A stretch of 64,000 bases of DNA, from contig NZ_CP014518.1 in assembly GCF_001577305.1 (NCBI RefSeq), positions 1 to 64,000 on the forward strand, given 5' to 3'. Shown one piece after another: positions 57,811 to 64,000 of this stretch (the stretch's first letter is position 1; each line of letters begins with the position of its first letter). The DNA is from Sinomonas atrocyanea. Its GTDB lineage: Bacteria > Actinomycetota > Actinomycetes > Actinomycetales > Micrococcaceae. Below the pieces are notes generated by a model, which was given only the letters and a program-made list of their open reading frames with translations, was not told where the DNA came from and made no database searches. Position numbers and translations under genes: made by a program.

Positions 57811-60084
57811 CTACTGCTGGAGCGCCAGGCGGGGCGACATCTCGGCCGCCTGGCGGAGGGCCTCGATCATGCTGCGGACATCGGCGATGCCCTTGCCGGC
57901 GATGTCGAAGGCGGTGCCGTGGTCCACCGAGGTGCGGATGACGGGGAGCCCGACGGTGATGTTGACTCCGGCCTCGATGCCCAGGACCTTGACGGGGCCG
58001 TGACCCTGGTCGTGGTACATGGCGACGATGAGGTCGTAGTCGCCGCGGCCGGCGAGGAAGAAGGCGGTGTCGGCCGGGAGCGGTCCGCGGGCGTCGATCC
58101 CGTCGGCCTGGAGCCTCTCGATCGCGGGAGCGATCTTCTCCTCCTCCTCGCCGTAGCCGAAGAGCCCGTTCTCCCCGGCGTGGGGATTGATGGCGCAGAC
58201 GCCGATCGTGGGGTGGGCGACGCCCGCGCGCTTCATGGCTCCGTCGCCCCGGCGGACGGTGCGCTCGACCAGGCCCGGCTCGATCTTCCGGATGGCGTCC
58301 ACCAGGCCGATGTGCGTCGTCACGTGGATGACCTTGACCTTGGGGGTCGAGAGCATCATCGACACCTCGTCGACGCCCATGAAGTGGGCGAGCAGTTCGG
58401 TGTGGCCGGGGTAGACGTGGCCGGCCCGGTGCAGCGCGGCCTTGTTCAGCGGCGCGGTGCAGATCCCCTGGACCTTGCCCGCCATCGCCAGCTCGCACGC
58501 GATCCGCACGTAGTGGTAGGCGGCGTTGCCGGCCTCGGCCGATTCGACGCCCCACGGGAGGTCCGCGGGGAGGAGCTCCGGGTCGATCACGTTGACCCGC
58601 CCGAGGGTGAACTCGGCATCCTCGACCGCGTGGACCGTGACGATCTCGGCGGGGACGCCGAGCGCCTCGGCGGCCAGGCGCAGCCGGTGGGCGTCCCCGA
58701 TCACCACCGGGCGGCTGTCGGCGTAGGCGCCCGCGTGGACGAGGGCTCCTACGGTGACTTCGGGTCCGATCCCGGCGCCGTCGCCCATCGTGACGGCGAT
58801 GAAGGGCCTGTCGTCCTGTGGGTTGGTCATAGAGGTCTCCGTTGTTTCTCGGGGGTGGTTCGAGGACTGGATGGCGCGGTACAGCTGGGCGAGGACGAGC
58901 GGGTCCCCGAAGCTGCCGGGCTTGGTGGCGACGAGCCGGCCGTCGTCGGCGAGGCTGATGACGGCGCCGTGCTGGACCGCGGCGAGAGGAACGAGCGAGG
59001 AGATGCCGAGGGCGTCGAGGACCTCCCGGGCGGTCTCCCCGCCCGTGAGGATGAGGTCGGGACGGAGGCCCTCCTGGGCCTTCCGCGCCGCCAGCGCAAG
59101 CCCGCGGACGAGGGCCCCGGACCGGGACGGGTCCACCCGGCCCTCAGGAACCGTCAGAGCGACGGAGCGGCCCCGGGCGAGGGCCGCGCGCACGCCGGGC
59201 GCTCCCTGCATCTGTGGGGAGGAGGGGCCGACGACGTCGACGCCGGCCGCGGCCAGGTGCTCCACCTGCGCCCGTGCGGCACGGGAGGCAGAGCCGACGA
59301 CGGCGAGCACCGCGCCGCGGCGGCCCGTCGCTGTGGCCGGCCGCTCCCGGCCGGCAGGAGAGTGCGCACTGTGCGCAGCGTCCGCGGCCAGGCGCCGGGC
59401 GAGCAGGCCGGCGAGCTGGCCGGTCCCGGCCAGGGCCATCGGACGGTTGCCCGACGAGAGCTGCAGCGAACAGACGGCGTCGACGACGGCGGAGAGGTCC
59501 GCCTCCGTCTCGCCGTCCACGACGACGACAGCGGGGGCGGGGCCGCCGAGGACGGACCGGATGCGCTCCGGGACGTCGGAGGACCGAACGGCCTCCAGCC
59601 CCAGGAACCGGACCGGACTGCCGGCGAAGAGCTCCGCCAGATTCTCCGGGGCGGGACGCGGCTCGACGCTCCAGAGGCCGGAGGCCCGCAGGGGGAGGCC
59701 CGCCACGAGCGGCGCGGCCCCGACGACCGTCCTGCCCATCGCTGGGAGTGCGCCGGCGAGGACCACGTCGTACCCGAGGCCGACGAGGGCGGACAGCTCC
59801 GCGCGGACGTTCCCGCGCCAGAGCGAATCGGTCTTCTTGAAGACGACCGCCGCAGCCCCGGCGCCCGCGACGGCGGCCGTCACGGCCGCGTGGGCGGCCC
59901 CCGGGGCGGCGCTGCGGGTGTGCGTGTCCACGACGACGACCTCGGAACCGCCGGAGGAGAGCTCGCGGAGGCGAGTGGCCGCCGTCGTCAGCAGGATCCG
60001 CGCGGTGAAGCCGTGGGCCGTGAACTGCTGGCCGACTTCGGCGGCGCCTGAGAAGTCGTCTGCCTGGACGAGAACCTTCGCCAT
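57811..60084 (-). CDS. Four-carbon acid sugar kinase - PdxA2 fusion
   Basis: A 757-aa bifunctional protein. Residues 1-425 form a DUF1537 kinase: VLVQADDFSGAAEVGQQFTA, VVFKKTDSLWRGNVRAEL, ALAGTGQLAGLLARR and LILTGGETAREVL. Residues about 435-757 form a PdxA-family dehydrogenase: VTMGDGAGIGPEV, CTAPLNKAALHRAGHVYPGH, MYHDQGHGPVKV, VGLPVIRTSVDHGTAFDIAG. Tetronate (threonate/erythronate) catabolism uses the kinase then PdxA2, giving dihydroxyacetone phosphate. The two are normally separate proteins. There is no stop at the junction. ATG 60084; an internal ATG at about 58828, with GGAGACC, could start PdxA2 alone. Confidence 0.9.
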   Translation of the reverse strand: MAKVLVQADDFSGAAEVGQQFTAHGFTARILLTTAATRLRELSSGGSEVVVVDTHTRSAAPGAAHAAVTAAVAGAGAAAVVFKKTDSLWRGNVRAELSALVGLGYDVVLAGALPAMGRTVVGAAPLVAGLPLRASGLWSVEPRPAPENLAELFAGSPVRFLGLEAVRSSDVPERIRSVLGGPAPAVVVVDGETEADLSAVVDAVCSLQLSSGNRPMALAGTGQLAGLLARRLAADAAHSAHSPAGRERPATATGRRGAVLAVVGSASRAARAQVEHLAAAGVDVVGPSSPQMQGAPGVRAALARGRSVALTVPEGRVDPSRSGALVRGLALAARKAQEGLRPDLILTGGETAREVLDALGISSLVPLAAVQHGAVISLADDGRLVATKPGSFGDPLVLAQLYRAIQSSNHPRETTETSMTNPQDDRPFIAVTMGDGAGIGPEVTVGALVHAGAYADSRPVVIGDAHRLRLAAEALGVPAEIVTVHAVEDAEFTLGRVNVIDPELLPADLPWGVESAEAGNAAYHYVRIACELAMAGKVQGICTAPLNKAALHRAGHVYPGHTELLAHFMGVDEVSMMLSTPKVKVIHVTTHIGLVDAIRKIEPGLVERTVRRGDGAMKRAGVAHPTIGVCAINPHAGENGLFGYGEEEEKIAPAIERLQADGIDARGPLPADTAFFLAGRGDYDLIVAMYHDQGHGPVKVLGIEAGVNITVGLPVIRTSVDHGTAFDIAGKGIADVRSMIEALRQAAEMSPRLALQQ

Positions 60085-60307
60085 GTCCTTCCTCCTTTCC
60101 GCCGAGCCGTGAGAGCTGCGTCACCAGCAAGCATGACATAGCTGCGTGAAACGCGCTAGTCCTATTGCTCAATTCGCGCAGCAATGGGATAGTTGAAACC
60201 ATCGAAGGCGGATCGCCGAGCGATGACGGCGGCATCACAGTGCGCATTTCGCGCAGAACGCGCAGTCGTCCGGTCGGCAGATCCCACCCTCTATCGACAG
60301 GACGACT
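60085..60307. other. Divergent promoter region of the sugar-acid cluster
   Basis: ATTGCT (60164-60169) and AGCAAT (60180-60185) form an inverted repeat with a 10-nt spacer. TTCGCGCAG occurs at 60173-60181 and again at 60248-60256. The second copy is part of the dyad TGCGCATTTCGCGCA (60241-60255). These are candidate operators for a GntR/IclR/LacI-type regulator that is not in the window. Confidence 0.55.
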
Positions 60308-61291
60308 ATGAGCAACCACCCCGCCGCCGTTCCCCCGCAGGCGCTCCCGCTCTCGAAGCTGGTCCTCGGGACCATGACCTTCGGCGACACGGCCGACGAG
60401 GCCACGGCCCGCGTGATCTTCGAGGAGGCGCTCGGAGCCGGCGTCACGGCGGTCGACACCGCGAACGGCTACGCGGGCGGGCGGACCGAGGAGATCCTCT
60501 CCCGCCTGCTCAAGGGCCGGCGGGACGAGGTCCTCCTCGCCACGAAGGCCGGCATGCCTCATCCCGACCACGGAAGCCACTCGCCCCTGTCGGCCCAGGG
60601 CCTGCGCCTCTCCCTCGAGGGAAGCCTCAGGCGCCTGGACGTGGAGAGCGTGGACCTCTTCTACCTCCACCAGCCGGACCGCTCCGTGCCCCTCGAGGAG
60701 ACCCTGGGTGCCATCGCCGAGCTGGCCTCCGAGGGCAAGGTCAAGGCTCTGGGCGTCTCGAACTTCGCGGCGTGGCAGATCGCCGACCTCATCCATGTCG
60801 CGGACAAGGTGGGGGCCCCTCGGCCCGTCGTGGCCCAGCAGCTCTACAACCTGCTCGCGCGCCGGGTCGAGGAGGAGTACCTGGAGTTCGCCGCGACCCA
60901 CACGGTGCACACCATGGTCTACAACCCGCTGGGCGGGGGGCTGCTCACCGGCCGGCACCGGTTCGAGGCGAAGCCGACGGAGGGGCGCTTCGGCGACTCG
61001 CGGCTCGCCGCCATGTACACACAGCGGTACTGGGATCCTCGGCTCTTCGACGCCGTGCAGGCCCTGGGCGGCATCGCCGACGGCGCCGGCCTGTCCCTCA
61101 TCGAGCTCTCACTGCGGTGGCTGGCCCACCGCGACGGCGTCGGATCGGTGCTCCTCGGCGGGTCCAAGCCGGAGCAGCTGCGCGCGAACCTGGCTGCGGT
61201 CGCCCACGGCCCGCTGGCTGCCGACGTCGTCGAGGCGTGCGATAACGTCGGCGCCATTCTGCGCGGTCCGATGCCCGCCTACAACCGCTGA
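60308..61291 (+). CDS. Aldo/keto reductase
   Basis: A 327-aa AKR: Asp/Tyr in VDTANGYAGGRTEEI, Lys in LLATKAG, His in DLFYLHQPDRS, and cofactor-binding LLGGSKPEQLRANL at the C-terminus. It resembles the YajO/Tas-type group. It is first of the rightward operon, 33 nt before the aldolase. In context it may reduce an intermediate aldehyde or ketone of the sugar-acid route. Confidence 0.92.
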   Translation: MSNHPAAVPPQALPLSKLVLGTMTFGDTADEATARVIFEEALGAGVTAVDTANGYAGGRTEEILSRLLKGRRDEVLLATKAGMPHPDHGSHSPLSAQGLRLSLEGSLRRLDVESVDLFYLHQPDRSVPLEETLGAIAELASEGKVKALGVSNFAAWQIADLIHVADKVGAPRPVVAQQLYNLLARRVEEEYLEFAATHTVHTMVYNPLGGGLLTGRHRFEAKPTEGRFGDSRLAAMYTQRYWDPRLFDAVQALGGIADGAGLSLIELSLRWLAHRDGVGSVLLGGSKPEQLRANLAAVAHGPLAADVVEACDNVGAILRGPMPAYNR

Positions 61292-61324
61292 CCCGAGCCC
61301 ACGAGAAACGGAAGCAGACCCATC

Positions 61325-62104
61325 ATGACGTCCTCACCTCAGGTCCTCGAGTTCGCACGGAAGATCCGTGCGCGCGAACGCGCCGTCGGCTACTGGTCCG
61401 TGCTGGACGCGCCGGTGGCCACCGAGCGGATCGCCCGGCTGGGCTACGACTACGTGGCCCTCGACGCCCAGCATGGACTGCTCGGCTACTCCGGTATGCT
61501 CCACGGGCTCATGGCCATCGACGCCTCCCAGCGCGCGGTGGGCCTGGTCCGGGTCGACGGGAACAGCCCGACCTCGATCGGCAAGGCGCTCGACGCCGGC
61601 GCCGTCGGGGTCATCGTCCCGCTCATCGACACGTCCGACGACGCCGCGGCCGCGGTCGCTGCCGCGAAGTACCCACCGCTGGGGCGCCGCTCCTACGGCC
61701 CCATGCGCTCCGCCCTCCGGATCGGCCCCGTCCCGGCCGAGGCCGACGCCTCCACGCTGGTCTTCGCCATGATCGAGACCCCCGAGGGCCTGGCCAACGT
61801 CAAGGAGATTTGCGCGACCCCCGGGCTCGACGGCATCTACGTCGGTCCGTCCGACCTCACCCTCGCGGTCGGCGGCGCGTTCCCCGGCGACCCCGACGTC
61901 CAGGCCGAGTTCGACCGGGCGCTCGCCGTCGTCGCGGACGCCGCTGCGGCGGCGGGCATCGCGGCGGGGATCCACACGGCGGCCGGGGCGATCGCCGCAC
62001 AGCGGTTCCAGCAGGGGTACACCTTCGCCACCGTGGCGTCCGACCTCACCCATCTCGAACTGGCCGCCAAGGCCCACCTCGACGCAGCGACTTCACAGGA
62101 CTGA
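61325..62104 (+). CDS. HpcH/HpaI-family aldolase (2-dehydro-3-deoxy acid type)
   Basis: A 259-aa (beta/alpha)8 class II aldolase. His50 is in ALDAQHGLLGYSGM, Arg76 in VGLVRVDGN, Glu in AMIETPEGLANVK and Asp in IYVGPSDLTLAVGG; the last two bind the divalent metal. The family cleaves 2-keto-3-deoxy or 4-hydroxy-2-oxo acids to pyruvate plus an aldehyde, matching a role in sugar-acid breakdown. ATG 61325. Confidence 0.92.
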   Translation: MTSSPQVLEFARKIRARERAVGYWSVLDAPVATERIARLGYDYVALDAQHGLLGYSGMLHGLMAIDASQRAVGLVRVDGNSPTSIGKALDAGAVGVIVPLIDTSDDAAAAVAAAKYPPLGRRSYGPMRSALRIGPVPAEADASTLVFAMIETPEGLANVKEICATPGLDGIYVGPSDLTLAVGGAFPGDPDVQAEFDRALAVVADAAAAAGIAAGIHTAAGAIAAQRFQQGYTFATVASDLTHLELAAKAHLDAATSQD

Positions 62105-62111
62105 GAGCGCC

Positions 62112-63365
62112 ATGACCAGCAACACCATCGACAGCGCCTACGGCGTGATCACCCGCGACGGGCTCCTCCGCCACGCCGACGGGGCGACTTTCGCCTACCT
62201 GCCCGCACCGACTGTGCAGTCCCACGCCGCCAACCTCCAGACCCTCCCGGACGGGCGCCTGGGCTGCGTCTGGTTCGGCGGCACCCAGGAGGGGATCGGC
62301 GACATCTCGGTGTGGTTCTCCGCCCTCGAACCCGGCAGCGACCACTGGTCGGAGCCCCAGCAGCTCTCCGACGACAGCACGCGCTCCGAGCAGAACCCCA
62401 TCCTCTTCACCCCCGGCGGAGAGGTGGTCTGGCTCCTGTACACGGCACAGCGCGCCGGCAACCAGGACACCGCCGAGGTCCGTCGCCGCATCTCGACCGA
62501 CAGCGGCAGGACGTGGGGTCCCGTCCAGACGCTGTTCCCGGCCACCGAGGCCGGCGGCGTCTTCGTGCGGCAGCCGCCCCTCATCCTCCCCTCCGGCCGG
62601 TGGCTCGTCCCGGTCTTCCGCTGCCTCACCACCCCGGGCGAGAAGTGGGTCGGCAACAACGACGACAGCGCCGTGATGGTCTCGGACGATGACGGGCGCA
62701 CTTGGCGCGAGCAGCTCGTGCCCGGCAGCGTCGGCTGCGTCCACATGGACATCCAGCGCGTCGCCGACGGCTCCCTCCTGGCCCTCTACCGCAGCCGCTG
62801 GGCCGATTCCATCTACGCATCGCGCTCCACCGATGATGGCGCCACCTGGAGCGAGCCCGAACCCACCGAGCTGCCGAACAACAACTCGTCCATCCAGTTC
62901 ACGGCCCTCGCCGACGGTCGGCTCGCCCTCGTCTACAACCACCGGCGCGCGGAGGAGACGACCGAGCGGCGCCTCTCGCTCTACGACGAGATCGACGACG
63001 ACGGCCTGATCGACGAGGGCGCAGAAGGCGCCGGCGCGCCCCCCGCCGAGCCCGCCCCTCAGGCGGCGGGACGGAGTGCCTTCTGGGGCACGCCGCGCGC
63101 GCCCATGACCCTGGCGATCTCGGAGGACTCCGGCAGGACGTGGCCCATCCGCCGGAACCTCGAGGTCGGGGACGGCTACTGCCTGTCCAACAACTCCCGT
63201 GATGGGCTCAACCGCGAGTTCTCCTATCCCTCCGTCCACCAGGGGCCCGACGGGGAGCTCAACATCGCGTACACCTACTTCCGCCAGGCCATCAAGTACG
63301 TCAGGGTGAGCCCGGAGTGGGCCTACGGCGGCACCACGACCCCGGGCGGGGACACCGGTGCCTGA
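62112..63365 (+). CDS. BNR/Asp-box sialidase-like beta-propeller protein, cytoplasmic
   Basis: A 417-aa six-bladed propeller with four Asp-box motifs of form S-x-D-x-G-x-T-W: STDSGRTWGP, SDDDGRTWRE, STDDGATWSE and SEDSGRTWPI. It has no signal peptide or membrane segment. Family members include sialidases and sugar-ketone hydrolases or isomerases; the operon suggests a sugar-acid lactonase or isomerase role rather than a true sialidase. It contains an insertion of about 30 residues (IDEGAEGAGAPPAEPAPQAA) before the last blades. ATG 62112, 7 nt after the aldolase stop. Confidence 0.85.
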   Translation: MTSNTIDSAYGVITRDGLLRHADGATFAYLPAPTVQSHAANLQTLPDGRLGCVWFGGTQEGIGDISVWFSALEPGSDHWSEPQQLSDDSTRSEQNPILFTPGGEVVWLLYTAQRAGNQDTAEVRRRISTDSGRTWGPVQTLFPATEAGGVFVRQPPLILPSGRWLVPVFRCLTTPGEKWVGNNDDSAVMVSDDDGRTWREQLVPGSVGCVHMDIQRVADGSLLALYRSRWADSIYASRSTDDGATWSEPEPTELPNNNSSIQFTALADGRLALVYNHRRAEETTERRLSLYDEIDDDGLIDEGAEGAGAPPAEPAPQAAGRSAFWGTPRAPMTLAISEDSGRTWPIRRNLEVGDGYCLSNNSRDGLNREFSYPSVHQGPDGELNIAYTYFRQAIKYVRVSPEWAYGGTTTPGGDTGA

Positions 63366-64000
63366 GCCGCAGCACGCCGTCGTCACCGGCGCCAGCTCCG
63401 GAATCGGGCGCGCGGTCGCGGAACGTCTCCTGTCGGAGGGGTGGTGTGTCACCGGGCTCAGCCGCAGGGAGACGGCGCTCGGCGCACGGTTCAGGTGGCG
63501 GCAGGCCGACCTCGCCGAACCGTCCTCCGTCGCCGACGCCGTCACGGGCCTCGCTCCGGCCAGTGCGCTGGTCCACGCCGCCGGGCTGCAGCGCACGGGC
63601 CGCCTGGGCGGCCTCGACACGGGGGCGCTGCAGGAGATGTTCGCCGTCCACGTCGCGGCGGCGAGCGTTCTCGCGGACACCCTCGTGCCGTCGATGCCGG
63701 ACGGCGGCCGGATCGTGCTCCTCGGGAGCAGGACCGCGGCCGGCGCCGCGGGCAAGAGCCACTATTCCGCGACCAAGGCCGCGCTCCTCGGGCTCGGCAG
63801 GTCATGGGCCAAGGAGCTCGCGCCCCGCCGGATCACCGTCAACGTGGTCTCGCCCGGCCCCACGGACACCCCGATGCTCTCCGACCCGAGGCGGGCCGAC
63901 GTGGCCCCCGTGTCCACCCCGCTCGGCCACCTCGTCGACCCGGACGATGTGGCGGCCCTCGTCGGCTTCCTCATCGGCCCGCACGGCAGGTCGATCACGG
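63358..64000 (+). CDS. SDR-family oxidoreductase (partial, runs off window)
   Basis: At least 214 codons: VVTGASSGIGRAVAERLLSE, VHAAGLQRTGRLGG, LLGSRTAAGAAGKSHYSATK (YxxxK), NVVSPGPTDTPM. GTG 63358 overlaps the propeller-protein stop by 8 nt, so it is the fourth gene of the operon. The 3' end lies beyond 64000. Confidence 0.88.
   Translation, partial: MPEPQHAVVTGASSGIGRAVAERLLSEGWCVTGLSRRETALGARFRWRQADLAEPSSVADAVTGLAPASALVHAAGLQRTGRLGGLDTGALQEMFAVHVAAASVLADTLVPSMPDGGRIVLLGSRTAAGAAGKSHYSATKAALLGLGRSWAKELAPRRITVNVVSPGPTDTPMLSDPRRADVAPVSTPLGHLVDPDDVAALVGFLIGPHGRSIT

Noticed and set aside
60193..61245. Arg/Pro-rich 350-codon frame overlapping the aldo/keto reductase gene
   Set aside because: It is the out-of-frame shadow of a clearly recognised reductase.

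Overview
This is about 64 kb of very GC-rich actinobacterial chromosome that starts at the replication origin. The order dnaA - oriC - dnaN - gnd - recF - DUF721 gene - gyrB - gyrA - DUF3566 gene - tRNA-Ile - DLW-39 - tRNA-Ala is the usual origin arrangement of Micrococcaceae (Arthrobacter, Sinomonas and relatives). I infer that family from gene order, GTG/TTG start usage, GC-rich third codon positions and DnaA boxes of the TTATCCACA/TTGTCCACA type. No taxon can be fixed from the sequence alone.

Layout. (1) 1-12.3 kb: replication and topology core, all on the + strand, with oriC between dnaA and dnaN, ending with two tRNAs around a 39-aa DLW-39 protein. (2) 12.3-22.5 kb: an accessory block of small, poorly characterised genes. 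It holds a DevR/DosR-like response regulator, a diacylglycerol-kinase-like protein, a LapA-domain membrane protein, a fatty-acid desaturase, two paralogous unknown proteins, a possible ADP-ribosyltransferase, an SPW-repeat membrane protein and decayed reading frames. One intergenic site (20506-20523) matches the published DosR box exactly, so at least part of this block is probably controlled by the local regulator. (3) 22.5-37.7 kb: a DMT transporter, a glycosyltransferase, cyclophilin, rhomboid protease, an ArsR/SRPBCC pair behind a perfect palindrome, a pirin-GNAT fusion, a DHA2 transporter, an ABC exporter and a glycosylase-like protein with a repeat-rich N-terminus. Three nearby intergenic regions here are dense in DnaA boxes. 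(4) 37.7-56.4 kb: ordinary metabolism, transport and regulation, including AtoE-amidase, a CsoR/CstR-type sensor with two operators, a Ser/Thr kinase, aldehyde dehydrogenase, lactonase, hemerythrin, and the lysE/lysG divergent pair. (5) 56.4-64 kb: a catabolic cluster of an MFS symporter and a kinase-PdxA fusion, facing an aldo/keto reductase, HpcH/HpaI aldolase, BNR-repeat protein and SDR. It looks like a route for four-carbon (tetronate-type) sugar acids. The last gene runs off the window.

The most unusual items are a tandem repeat of about 32 bp found only in three intergenic gaps (30.1, 47.8 and 51.0 kb), the DevR-type regulator with a matching DosR box, the DnaA-box clusters 27-30 kb from oriC, the two in-frame gene fusions, and a gene broken by one extra G in a G7 tract.
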